Origin: Spirodela intermedia
Lineage: Eukaryota; Streptophyta; Magnoliopsida; Alismatales; Araceae
Assembly: GCA_902729315.2 (NCBI GenBank)
Contig: LR746269.1
Coordinates: forward strand, 8,592,231 to 8,656,230
Reading direction: 5' to 3'
Length of the DNA: 64,000 bases
Under the pieces are notes generated by a model. The model was not told the DNA's origin. It saw only the letters and a program-made list of their open reading frames with translations, and did not search any database. Below are positions 50,592 to 62,249 of the stretch, piece by piece (positions within the stretch are counted from its first letter, which is position 1; each line of letters begins with the position of its first letter). The position numbers were made by a program, and so were the translations under genes.

Positions 50592-52349
50592 ATGCATAGT
50601 TATTGATAGTTGGGACCAGCCTATTTCCTTTTGGGCTCAATTTGGAGGGCCACTTCTCAATAAATGTGTCAAAATGGATTTCAAACTTGCTTTCCCATTA
50701 GCTTGAAAAAATATGATTTGGGTATGCACCCTTCTATTGACAACTTAAACTTTCTGCAATAAAATATGTGCTAAAAATGTACCATAAAATGGGTCTTTGT
50801 TTTGCTGAGTTCTACTTTAGTTAAATTATTAAATTAATAGATTTTCTTCTAAAACTCCTTGATCGGCCCATTCTTGGAGGCAGCTCTGATCATGACCTTA
50901 GAGTATCACATCTGCTCATAGCTGTTTGTGGGGGTGGTATCCTCCAAAAATGGAACATAACTAGAAGAAGGACGTTGTTAGATTCAGCAATGCATTCTTT
51001 CATATTTGTGTAGGATAGGGGACTCGTAAGAATTTGATGGATAGGAGAGTAGAAGGTAGATAGATAGATAGAGATAGAGAGATACAAGTGAATGAGGGCC
51101 TTCTCCATCAGCCACTAATCATATATGTCCTACAATTAGTTACTACTTTCTAATTATCATTCTATCATTGATCTAACACAAATTATTAAACTACCCAAAT
51201 CACCTTCTTTTCCTTCCATGATATTTCAAAATTACTCACAATTGATACAGCTCAAATTTTATTTACATATGTACATTTTACTTTGAGAGTGTTTAGTCCC
51301 AAAGCTAAATTTGTTAGTCTAACATATGATTCTATGCATTTAATTTATGATGTCTCTAAGTGTAGATGGGCAACAGAAGTCCAAAACAAGAGGGCCAACT
51401 ACTTTGAAAATAAGCATATGGATACAAAGACAAGCACATATGCAACATAGTTGGCCACCAAACTTAAAAGTGGAGCACTAAAAATCAAGTTAGTTGTTCT
51501 CTAGAACTTAGTTGGCCTACCATTGTTTTTTTGGTTGGAGGAGCCATTGAGGTGAGGAATTTGGTTAAAAGAGAATTGAGATAGGGAGTAAGCAAAGGTG
51601 ATGGCCTTGTCTAATTGGTGATCTCTTCACATCTGAAAAAGATCTATCTTGACTCATTTAAAAATTGAATTATTATCATTTAAAAAAGGAATGTACACAT
51701 TCCCAACATAAAAACAGATGATTGTACTATTTTACTTGATTTTTGTGTCGTTTTCTTCTCATAGAATGTCCCTTTCTTCTCCTAGTGTTCATGCACAACA
51801 TCCATGCAATCTTTAGTGTGGCCAACTTGGGTTGATGATGATATATTGGCAGTAGCTGATCTATTGGACTAACCCACTAGAATTGAGGTGTGAAGGTGAG
51901 CTCCTCCAATGTTACTCCAAAAAAAAGTAAGAGAACAAGTAAATAAAGGCGCCTATTTTCTTGCTACTAAAAGAGTCCCTTGAAATGGAGGATGATTTCT
52001 AGGAAAGGAAAAGCCAGGTCATTGAAGCTTTTTTTCTTCTTTTTTCACTCCAAGCATAGCCGTTATTTTCAAACTTATTTTCCTCAAATTTTCTTCATAC
52101 CGGGACTCTTCTTGTTTGTGATTAGCCTTCTAGTAAAGAGTAATTAATTATTCCCGATAATTAGTAATTATAAAAAAGTGTTTTATTCGTCCCCTTTAAT
52201 AATGTATTTTAAAGTTAATGTTGACAGCCGTAGCTTTTTTGGAAGAAAGCCGGAATCTGTTCGCTGGTCTACATATATCAGGGGAGCAGAGTGGTGGTGG
52301 CTGGAGCTTCCTTGTGCGGCTTTGGAACGGGAGGAGAAGGAGCCCAAGA
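49951..52349. other. Intergenic, no gene recognised
   Basis: AT-rich DNA with a (CT)n tract at 50560-50587 and a GATA-rich run near 51056-51085. 50990-51360 resembles the end of the kinase 5' flank. 52178-52349 is the probable cystatin promoter and leader. Confidence 0.55.
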
Positions 52350-53331
52350 ATGTCTGGCAAGGTGGGAGGTGCGGAGGACGTCGGTGGGGCGGAGAATGGG
52401 CCCGAGATCGAGGAGCTAGCCCGTTTCGCTGTTGACGAGTACAACAAGCAGCAGGTAGTTCCTCCCCTCTCTCTGTGCGTTGATACGCTAGAAATTTGCC
52501 CTAAATTTCTTTTTTTTTCTCAAGATCATATTTTCCTAGCAATTTCTCGAAAGGATGATCTACTTCTGGTCGACTGTCGTCATTGCTCGTCGTCTTTTCC
52601 CCAATAAGCAGATCGATCTCCACCCCCCACCGGATTGGTTTCTTCACAGAAAATGATTCTCGATGCTGAGCTCTCGATATTTACTCTCTAGTTTCCATTT
52701 TCCCTGCGACATCCGGTTTTTGTTTCGTCGAGCATTCTTGTGACACATGGTGCTGAGATTCACGACTCCTCCCGCGGAGTGTCCGCTTGGCTACCCTGCA
52801 ACTCTACTATTTCTTTTCTAGTTTTCTTGTGGATTTTTTCATGGGAGGAGACTGCCCTCATTTTTTTTTGTCAACCAACTTCTAGCGTGTTGGGAATACG
52901 AGTCTTTATCCATCTCCGTCATTGTAGGAGGATTTCATTTCAGGATATTGGGCTCGGCATGAAAGCATTGGAATTATGTGGAGAATAGATACATTTTGCC
53001 TTCTTCCTCTGGAAAAATAAAACCCTTGCGTTCTCAATTATTGATTGATTGATTGATCTCTGCCGAAAGGGAATTCGCAGTTGTCTCATTTTCTGGCTCT
53101 TTTTTCTTACCCCAGAACGGCCTTCTTGAGTTCTCTCGAGTTGTGAAGGCCAAGACGCAGGTCGTTTCAGGCATCATGCATCACCTCACTGTGGAGGTTA
53201 AGGAGGGCGGCGTGAAGAAGCTGTACGACGCCAAGGTCTGGGTCCAGGGGTGGTTGAACTCCAAGAAGCTCCACGATTTCAAGCAAATTGGTATTCTTCG
53301 CTCATTGAGATCAAGTCTCATCTTTCATTGA
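52350..53331 (+). CDS. Phytocystatin (cysteine protease inhibitor)
   Basis: Exons 52350-52454 and 53116-53331, phase 0, giving 106 residues if the second exon is read to its stop. Motifs: the plant signature [13 protein letters not shown] (about residues 23-35), the inhibitory loop QVVSG (QxVxG) and the second loop region [15 protein letters not shown]. The usual Pro-Trp is Gly-Trp here. Cystatins block papain-like proteases in endogenous protein turnover and defence. ATG 52350 is chosen because it gives the compact cytosolic-type start; an in-frame ATG at 52218 would add 44 residues without a clear signal peptide. A donor at 53292 could instead splice to an acceptor at 54074 and end as ...FKQIAD, so the last residues are uncertain. 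Confidence 0.85.
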
Positions 53332-53640
53332 GATTTCAAGCAGATTGGTTCTGTTTTTTAATAACCCAGAGGGAAATAACGAAGCTAATAATTGTCGATT
53401 AGGAATTCGTGCAAGGACCGCATGGATCATATCTTTTTCACGTAGGAATCTCCACTTTTCTGTTGGTCACTGATCTAGATCCTACCATATATATATATAG
53501 GTCATGCTTTCAAGTGTATATGGTTCTCAAGACGTAGCTTCCTCTCCTCATCTTGGGTTTCCTCAAATGATTTGGATCATGGCAACCTACTTTATTTTAC
53601 GCATTTTTGCTTAATTTTTACACGTGTATAAGCAACGCAA

Positions 53641-53641
<1 letters not shown>

Positions 53642-53671
<30 letters not shown>

Positions 53672-53696
53672 CTTCTTCTTCTTCTTCTTCTTCTTC
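53642..53696. repeat. (TTC)n microsatellite
   Basis: About 18 perfect TTC/CTT units downstream of the cystatin coding region. Confidence 0.98.
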
Positions 53697-54099
53697 AATA
53701 GTGAGCTTTTCACCGTGATTCATCTTATCTTCACTACATGCAATTTGGACAGTAATTAATTCTCCCATTTCCGAAATCTTTGAAATCTTTTTTAGCTTCT
53801 TATCTAGCATGATTAAATCAACATATTTAAAAACTTCTTATCTAGTATAATTTAATCACTTTAATTATAGATACGCTTTTAGGTTCCTTTCCACGAGTAG
53901 GAAATTGTCCCATCCCAGGTGGGAATTGGGTATAATGTTCTTCTTTCTTGTTTCTTCTCTCTGTCTGTGGTGAACTGGGAGGGCATCCCTCTGAACAATA
54001 CTAATCAGGAAAGGGCAAGAACATAGTTTGAAACCCTCCATGGTTCTGATCTTAATCTTTTCCATGCTCCTCAGCTGACTGACGGCTGACGCCCAGGAA

Positions 54100-55104
54100 G
54101 CTGGACGAGAAGAAACTGGGGATCTTCTTCACATGGATCTTGTGTAGAGGTATCGATCACACACTATATATTATATAGCAAATGGGATGATGCCATGAAT
54201 TGAATGACAGACAGCGTACTATGTTGGTGATGCCCATGACGTGGGCTATTTTAGACTTGTCAAATAAATCACCCTTTCATTGATGGCAAAAAAGCAGGCA
54301 AAATGTGATCATTTATGGGTTTATTATCTTTCGTTTACCCCCCCGGACGAAGAGGGGTGATGAATGGCATATTTTCTAGAAACCCTCACGGCATATCTTA
54401 ATTTTCTTCAAAACCCTCTTGGGAGTGATTATCCTGTATGCCGAATATGAGAGAGAGAGAGAGAGGGAGAGAGAGAGAGAGAGAGATCATAAAGGTTTCG
54501 GTTTTAATGAACTGCACGTTAGGAGGTATTTGGCCGCCAAAATCATATTTAAAAATACTCAGAAAATGGCAACCGCATGTCTTAATACTTGATTTTGCTG
54601 TTGTCTCCAAGAGCTTCCTGGGTCCAAAGCCACCACAACGATCTAAGATAATAGTTTTTTTTGTTACCACCACCTTCAACTTTGCAAAATTAGATATATG
54701 CCAGTGCACATATCTCCGAAAATCATGAAAGAATTTTCCGGCCAGATTAAGTATTTTCCAAGCCTTTTTAATATCTCCGAAAATACTCGGCTGAGGCTTC
54801 TCCACTGAATTTATCTTGCAAAAATATGCCTGTAAAATTGTTTAATATCATAAAATTTTGAGGATGTTGGAAAGTTAAGAAGAAAGAAAACAGGAAAAGT
54901 ATTTTTGTAATAAAAGCTGTAAAGGACTGTTCATAAAATTGTGCATTGGCCAGTGAGAGGGGGACGGCTATTTTATTAATAGTGAAAATTAGAAGGGTGT
55001 CTCTGAGGTTTCCCAAAAACCCTAGCAATACTCACTTCTCCGGCGGGAAAACCCCTGCGCGGCTTTCCCTGATCTCACGCACTCTCGGAGAAGCGGCAGC
55101 AGCT
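54100..55104. other. Intergenic with (GA)n tract
   Basis: Holds a GA tract at 54449-54486 and AT-rich DNA; the last part is the promoter and leader of the PPR gene at 55105. No gene recognised. Confidence 0.55.
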
Positions 55105-56900
55105 ATGGCGAGGGATCCCGGCGGAGCTCTGTGGTGGTCGTCGGCGCTGGCCCGCCGGCTGAGCACCGCCGCGGCAGAGGGGCGCGAGGGATCCTTGTCG
55201 GCGGCGTGGGCCACGGGCCGGGTGGCGGCGCCGCCGAAGCAGCTGTACCGGAGGCTGTCGGCTCTGGGAGGGCAGCCGAAAGGGGCCGTGGCGAGGGCCA
55301 TGAACAAGTGGCTTCGGGAGGGGAATACTGTCAGGGCGGCGGACGTCATGAAGTTCGTCAAGGAGCTCCGCAAGTACAGACGCTTCGGGCACGCCCTGGA
55401 GGTGTGAAGCGCTCGAACCCTAACTAAACTTGCTGTGATCTTCTGCGTACGAGGAGGAACCTTAGTTAGTTGTCTATACTCGCTACTTCTTCCTCCCATT
55501 GGTGCCAGCGGATGTAAGATTCATGCAATCGCGGGATTTCTCTGGCTATGATGATCCGTCAAGGTTCGCTCACAGGAGGAAATCAAATGCAACTTCAGCA
55601 GATTCTTTTGAGTTGATAATTTGCGAAGAGAGAAAATACTGCTGAGTTGATAATTATTCTAGCTGGAAGAAAGGCACAAATATTAAGGCGACGTCCGATG
55701 GTGTTCTTGAGCGGCGAATTCGTTTTCTCGTCCGATTTATTATTTATGTAGTGATCGATCGATTGATCGATTGATCGATTGATATTGTTTTTGATGATGC
55801 AGCTAATGGAGTGGATGGATACCCGGGGGATGAACATGTCCCACAGCAACTATGCGGTGCGCCTCGATCTGATATGCAGGGTTGAGGGAATCCAGTCGGC
55901 GGATAAATATTTCGCCAGCTTCCCGGAGCCCGCGAAGAACCTCCTGACCCATGGGTCGCTCCTCAACTGCTACTGCACGGAGAAGATGGAAGAAGAGGCG
56001 TCGGCCTTCTTCGATAAGATGAAGGAGCAGAAGCTCGTCTCCAATTCCTTACCCTACAACAACATGATGTCCCTCTACATGAGGGTGGGCAAGCCTGAGA
56101 AGGTCCCCTTCCTCATGGAGGAGATGGCGGAGCGGAAGATCCCCCCCAACGACTTCACCTACAGCATCCTGATGAACAGCTATGCGGCTCTGAACGACTT
56201 TGAAGCCGTGGAGAGGACCTTCAAGGAGATCGAGCGGTCCGGCGGCGACAAAGCCAAGTGGTCCATTTACAGCAACCTAGCTTCTCTCTATATCTCCGCT
56301 GGGCTCGCCGACAAGGCCGAGGGGGCACTAAAGAAGGTGGAGGAGAACATGGATAGAGGAGACCGGCAGTGCTTCCACTTCCTCATCACCTTGTACGCCG
56401 GCCTGGGCAAGCTGGAAGAAGTCAATCGGATCTGGGCCACCCTGAAGTCAACCTTCCCGTTGACCCTCAACATGAGCTACCTCACCATGCTGCAGTCCCT
56501 CAGCAGGCTGGACCAGCTCGACGCGCTGGAGAGGTGCTTCCATGAATGGGAATCTGGCTGTGTGGCATATGATATCAGGCTGGCCAACATACTCTTCTGT
56601 GCTTATCTCCGGAGGGACAAGGTGGCGGAGGCTGAGGCCCTCCGGAAGAAGGTCGCCGGCAGGGGCTCCGAACCCGATTTCCGCACCTTCGAGATGTTCA
56701 TTGATTACTACATCAACAAGCAGGATATGGCCCGGGCGCTCGAGTACATGCAGGAGGCGATGTCAAAGGCGGAGAAGACCCGGGTGTGGAAACCCAGCAA
56801 GTCGAAGGTCGATGCCTTCTCAAAGTACTTCGAGGAGGAGGATGATGCGGCCGCCGCAGAGGAATTCCAACAATGGTTGAAGAAGCTGGAAGCCGAGTGA
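55105..56900 (+). CDS. P-class PPR protein, probably mitochondrial (two exons)
   Basis: Exons 55105-55401 and 55803-56900 (donor GAG|GTGTGA, acceptor GATGCAG), phase 0, 464 residues. The N-terminus MARDPGGALWWSSALARRLS looks like a mitochondrial presequence (Arg-rich, RRLST). Helical repeats of 35-residue type run through the rest: PYNNMMSLYMRVGKPEKVPF, DFTYSILMNSYAALNDFEAV, WSIYSNLASLYISAGLADKA, CFHFLITLYAGLGKLEEVNR. There is no E or DYW tail. The Lys/Glu-rich end (EEFQQWLKKLEAE) and the opening PPKQLYRRLSALG fit a plant P-class subgroup with short repeat arrays. The likely job is binding an organelle RNA; the target is unknown. The intron ends in a GATC/GATT repeat close to the acceptor. 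Confidence 0.93.
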
Positions 56901-57255
56901 AGAAGCTGGAAGACGAGGCCTCTGCTTCCCTAGAACTGAGAGTTCTGATGGCTGCTCTTCAAGCGAGGTCCGCTCTGAATCATTATCAGAGATTCAACCA
57001 TAACTGGAATTGCTTTTTCCATTTTTTTACTAATTTTGGATGAATTCTCTTATCATGGCTGTACCCAGAGCGGAATCTTCTTTGGGTCTCTCTCGCGACC
57101 TCACAAACAGAATATAAAGTGTTTACATAGCAACTCATTTTATTACAGCGCATAGCAGAGGACATTTCCCATCCAAGAAAAGGTAAAAAAAAAGAAGAAA
57201 AAAGAAAAAGAGAAAAAAAAAAAAGCATAGGTGGCTGAGAAACCTGGAGCTGCTG

Positions 57256-57395
57256 ATTCATCCGGCTGAGTTCCTACTGCCATCCAGCTCTTCATATTTG
57301 CTTCTATTCTTTACTGTGAGTGAGTATTCATCCGGCTGAGTTCCTACTGCCATCCAGCTCTTCATATTTGCTTCTATTCTTTACTGTGAGTGAGT
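57256..57395. repeat. Perfect 70-bp tandem duplication
   Basis: 57256-57325 and 57326-57395 are identical by eye over 70 bp (start ATTCATCCGGCTGAG, end GTGAGTGAGT). It lies between the two convergent genes, in the NC2-alpha 3' region. Confidence 0.97.
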
Positions 57396-57577
57396 TAGTC
57401 GCCTAGAAGTGTAAATGGCAGTATCAAGGGGAGTGGACGTGGGGCCTTCCCCTCCTCTTCCTCCTTTCACAGATACCGCCAACAGAGGCTGCCCTTGCCG
57501 CCACATTCAGACAAGCCCTCTATGTTCAACGGGCTCGACTATTGAATATGCCTGCCTCCTAGGTCAACGTCATTCAT

Positions 57578-60500
57578 TCACCCATCTTCGTTGTCATAGT
57601 CTTCTTCTTCATCCTCCAGCGGTCTCTTCGACAAAGCAAACTGGAGCGGATCTATCCCCATCTTGCCCATGCCGAGGAGCGGCCAGCCTTCTGGGTACTC
57701 TTCTTCTTCTGGCTTGGCATCAGGAATGGGAGCGGTGACAGCAGCCGTGGTGGTGCTGCTGGTGGTTGGAACCACTGCCGTGCTCCCATTACCATCTGGG
57801 TTTTCATTTAGGTCAAAGTTCCGCACCACCGAGAACGACCCATCATCAGAGACTGCAGTGGCTTCCTTCGATTCTCTGGCATCAAGGTTGTTCTTCCACT
57901 GATCAGAAGAGGGGACCTGTCTCAGCTTATCTTCGGCCTTGTTGGATGGCAGGTCATGGTCGGCTGCTCCCGCACCCCGGCCACGCCCTCTCCCTCGACC
58001 CCTGCCCCGCCCTCGGCCACCGCCACCGCCACCACCACCACCATGGCCTACCAACTCCTGCTACACAAACAACAATGGCGCTTTCAGTGTTTCACTCAAG
58101 AATCAAGCGAGCTGAGAAGATTATCATTAGTCTTTTGGGTAAGATCCTCTTACGGCCTTGCTCCTCTTCATATCCTCATCAGTCTCATTATCCTCCCCCT
58201 CCAAGGCTTTTCTGGAAAGAAAGTCGCAACAGCTGGGTGAGGGTGGCCTTCCAGTGGGAATTCACTAAGAGGTGACAGCGCAAGAACTGTTTCTCTCTCG
58301 AACCTTTTTCTGGCTGGTCTGTCCTCCCCGCCAGTATCCGAGTGACCAATGTCCGGAACCTTGCTAACAATGTGCCGCAGAAAATCAAAGACGCCAAAAC
58401 TTTGGACACATTGCTTCCTGGATAGTCATTAAAAAACATCAAATGTTGACCAAGACATTTTCCCAACGATGACCCTCATCGAGGTTCCCGAGAACCACAA
58501 AAGCCAACGCCATCTCGACTAAAATTGGACTTTACCTTCATCAAGGTTCTTGAGAGCTACAAAAGTCAACACCATCTCGGCTAAAATTGGACTTGACCCT
58601 ACGATGACCGTTATCTAAACTAGAAGTCAATAAACAGCATCAAATGCTGGCGAAAGCATTTTCCCAAAGATGACCCTCATCTTGGTTCTTGAGAGGTACA
58701 AAAGTCAACACCATCTCGGCTAAAATTGGACTGGACCCTTATAATGGTTCTCGAGAGCTACAAAAGTTGACACCATCTCGACTAAAATTGGACGTGACCC
58801 CCTCATTGTGGTTCTCAAGAACCATAAGTCAACACGATTTTGGCTAATACTGGACTAGTTCAAAGTTGAGGTGACTTACAGGTGCAAGGAGCTCATCGTT
58901 TTGGCACCTCTCTGCAGAGTTATGTCATACGTCCGGTCACAGAGGTCTTGCAAGAATAATTCCAACGCTTTAGCTGAAATCCGCATACAACAGAGTTAGG
59001 AACATAAACCAGTGCGAGCGAGCGAGCGAGAGAGAGAGGTAAATTGAATTTCCATCGTCTGGTTGGATTATGCATCGGCTTCAAATTTAATCAGATATAT
59101 GAAAACTACGATCAACTCGAAAGGGTCCGTGACATGACATTACGAAAATCAACAATAATTGGATTCATTCCCCAAGAAACTGGCGAAATTTTCAGCTGGA
59201 ATTTTCAAAGACAGTTGTCTACCTTGGTCAATTCTGAATTCTCGAAATCAAGATAGAGATTTTCCGCATGATCAGAGCAAGGAAAATGGCAACAATAGGA
59301 ACAAACTTTAAGGTCTATGGCGTTGAACACATGAGAGGGACCTCCTGACTCACATACTAAAAGAGGAACAGCCATCGCAATCTTCCCCACATCTTCATCT
59401 GCTTGCATGATCTTCTTGATTCGTGCCTGCAGAAGAATACACACGACACATGAAGCCACCAATTACGATCGTAAAATCACAAGAAATTCATATACAACTC
59501 ATTAAAGGGGCTGACAACGATGGCAAGGAACTCTTTGGAGTTTTTTTATAAACTTAATAATTGTAATTATGTATCTGCTGTGGCCTACACACCGAAAAAC
59601 CAGGAAAAGTCGATCAGGTTTGAGAAAAACACCTTATTGAATGAGTACCTCGCGTTATTTAGATCGGATTTTTGCACAGGAGCTAGGATTGTTGGCATGA
59701 ATTAACCACCCCGTCAGTTAGTTCATTACGATCACTACTTTTGTTCAGCATATTTATATCAAACTCAGATAGTAAATAGTGGTTCAAGTTGACAAAGCTC
59801 AATCCATAGAAGGAGATGCGTGAAGCAGGATGGAGATGAAGGAGAAAGCTGAGTGATGGGGAGGGAACTAATTAGGGTCTCATACACTGCTGGAAAGATA
59901 ATCAGGAAACCCTAGAAACGCCGCAGCCTCTGAATTGATTCTCAACTGCAGTACCTCTATGGGCTTTTTCCGGTAGTTTTTTGACAGATTAAAAAGGGTG
60001 AGATTCTGGGTTTAAGCCAGCCAAAGAAACTCAGTTCCAATCCCTTCTCAGATTCTTAATCTCTCAGATTTGGATATCTTGAACTCAACCAACATGCAGC
60101 AATGGATTTCTCCTGGTGAGGAGCTACGATCCCTTTGATCGTCCTCGGAGCAAGTTTAAGCGCTGCGTTCGAGACATTTGTGATCCCCTCCAATGGTTGA
60201 TCTAAACCATGGCCGTAGATGAAACCAAAATTTCTGGAAATCATCGAAACAGATATGCTTTCAAGTTCTTCACCCAAATTAAAGTTAGGGCACCGTACGA
60301 GATCAGATAATTAAGAACCTGGAATCCCTAGGGTTGCCGATTTCTGAGAGCAAGGATTTAAATCTTTGCGATAGAAAACTTAAAGACCGGGGCCAGCCCT
60401 GGCGCAAGCAAACAGAAGGCAAAAACCAAAACACCAACCACAGTCCGGATGTTTCTTCAACAGAAAATCATCTTGAAATCGCCAGCAATGCATAGGCACA

Positions 60501-60675
60501 AAACCCTACTGATTTTCAAATAAAATACAGATGGATTTAGCAGTATTATGAGCTCCAGTAGGAGCCCGGAAGAAACCATCAGCCGCATGGATGAACGTAG
60601 AGAGGGAGAGAGAGAGAGAGAGAACAGTAGGAAGAGACGTACCGCAGGAAAACGGGTGTCAAGCTTCTTTCTCAT
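57578..60675 (-). CDS. DRAP1: NC2-alpha (Dr1-associated corepressor, DRAP1/NF-YC-like)
   Basis: Six exons on the minus strand: 60675-60643, 59426-59354, 58973-58880, 58417-58304, 58211-58154, 58057-57578; all phases agree; 283 residues. Residues 1 to about 85 form a histone fold: MRKKLDTRFPA, ARIKKIMQADEDVGKIAMAV, ALELFLQDLCDRTYDITLQR, then KQCVQSFGVFDFLRHIVSKV. An acidic linker, an RG-rich stretch (about 130-152) and FDLNENP (about 205-211), a DLNxxP-type EAR repression motif, follow. With Dr1 (NC2-beta), NC2-alpha binds TBP on DNA and blocks pre-initiation complex assembly; this is known for the family. The gene converges on the P-class PPR gene with about 680 bp between stops. Exon 6 has a tandem acceptor (TAGCAG). 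Intron 3 carries a minisatellite. Confidence 0.93.
58481..58858. repeat. Minisatellite in NC2-alpha intron 3
   Basis: Five imperfect units of about 60 bp, each with GGTTCT..GAGA..C-ACAAAAGTCAACACCATCTCGGCTAAAA-type sequence. The flanking CATTTTCCCAA.GATGACCC phrase also occurs twice (58458-58478 and 58658-58678), so a larger unit of about 200 bp was duplicated as well. Confidence 0.9.
60599..60623. repeat. (GA)n tract in NC2-alpha intron 1
   Basis: In the sense of the gene it is a CT tract about 20 nt after the donor at 60642. Confidence 0.9.
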
Positions 60676-62249
60676 GGCTCCTCTCTCTCTCTCTTCAGCA
60701 TCAAGCTGGTGCAGTCTCCCTGCTTCTCCCTAGGTTCTCCTCCTGGAGGAACAAAAAAACCTTGCCTGCGCCTCACGTCGATTTCACCCGGATTGGGAAG
60801 GAGGCCGATAACACAAATACAAGCTGGGCTAGGTCCCTTCCCCGTCCCCTTCCGCTTCCCCTCCTGTTACCTGGTTAGAAGACAACCAGAGGCAAGCTAA
60901 TCACATTGACGGGAACAATGAATAAGATCAAATTCTCAGCAGGACGGGAGGAGAGAAGACGCCAACAACCTCACTCACCAGGGAAAGTGAAGGACGGCGC
61001 TTTCTGGCGCTTCCAGAGTTCCCCTCAGTTCGAACGCCTATCCTCTCTCAACCCTCTCTCTCTTCTTTCTCTCTCCTATCTCTCTCTACTCTTTGTCTCT
61101 CTTCTTTCTAGGGAAAGCCGGGGGAGAATGGAAGAGGGGGAAGTTAACGAGTTTTAAATAAAGCTTCATGGGAAAGTACGGTCACTCGCGGTGGGTAGGA
61201 ATCGGTTACCGCTCGGGGTGTTCCCATTCTTCTGTGTCAGGTGTCAAGGATTAATCTTGAGGGTGGTAACCTCATGCGCGTGGTGGAATCTGGCTCGTGT
61301 ATTGACCGAACCGACGGTGGATAGACAGACGGCCAATCTTGAGGGCTACAGAAAATGGACAGTTTCTGATGGGACTCGAAGGCTGGATGCCGGGATCGAA
61401 CGGTTTGTGTACGCAGCATGTTAATGAATGGGCCACAAATCGGAAGCCCACTAACAGAAGACCCATTTTCTGCTCGGGCCCGAATAAGGGGAGAAAGAAG
61501 CATTGAGTTGGGCCTCATTCTTGGGCCTGGGGCCTAAACATAGTGCTATGGAGAAAAAGGGTTTACAGTCAGACCCAGTTGACACATTGAGTTGGCCCAT
61601 GTCACTTCCGCCCCAAAAAAAGTGAATAAAAGGGATCATAAAAATATCTATAAACTCATATGGATACAAACGTTATGATGATAAGTCTAAACCGACAGAA
61701 TATGAGGACTTTTAGGTAATATTTATTCTCTCCCCCTCTCTATCTCTCTCTAGAAACCTACTGTTCTCTCTCCACTCGTGTGTCTTCTCCAAATGGTGAA
61801 AAGAGGAGTCTATTTAAACTCGCAAGGAATGAATGTGGGATCAGTGAAGAGTAATAAATTGATCCAGTCGATTGTTTTGATTTCCGCATATGGAGGGTCT
61901 CAATCTTTTCTTATGAAATTGAATAGCAATCTATATGGAGAAAGAAAAAAGGGCAGAGACGGAGAAGCGTGCAGCAGAGGTAGTGATTAAGTTGGTCAAA
62001 TTTGGGTGTTATGGAACTCTTCAATTGAATCATGGTCTCATTGTCAATTTATTGTTCTCTCAATGGGGAATATTTTAACATGAGGAGGAACATATTTACT
62101 AGTTATATCATCTGCAATCGTTTGAATCTCAAGACACTCTTCAAACCAGTCATACACTTTTTTGAGATAGGTAAACCAAGGTAACTCCCCCTCCCGAGAA
62201 CTGTATATGAGAATTTAATATCATACAGAGGGAATAAAAAGAGGTTTAT
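60676..62249. other. NC2-alpha upstream region and intergenic DNA, no gene recognised
   Basis: 60676-61160 is the probable leader and promoter of NC2-alpha, with CT-rich runs near 60684 and 61045-61110. The remainder has several short frames (61191-61990) that I do not recognise. Confidence 0.5.

Noticed and set aside
54946-55104. Upstream extension of the P-class PPR frame
   Set aside because: It has no ATG; it opens only with a TTG codon. The first ATG (55105) starts a convincing mitochondrial presequence.
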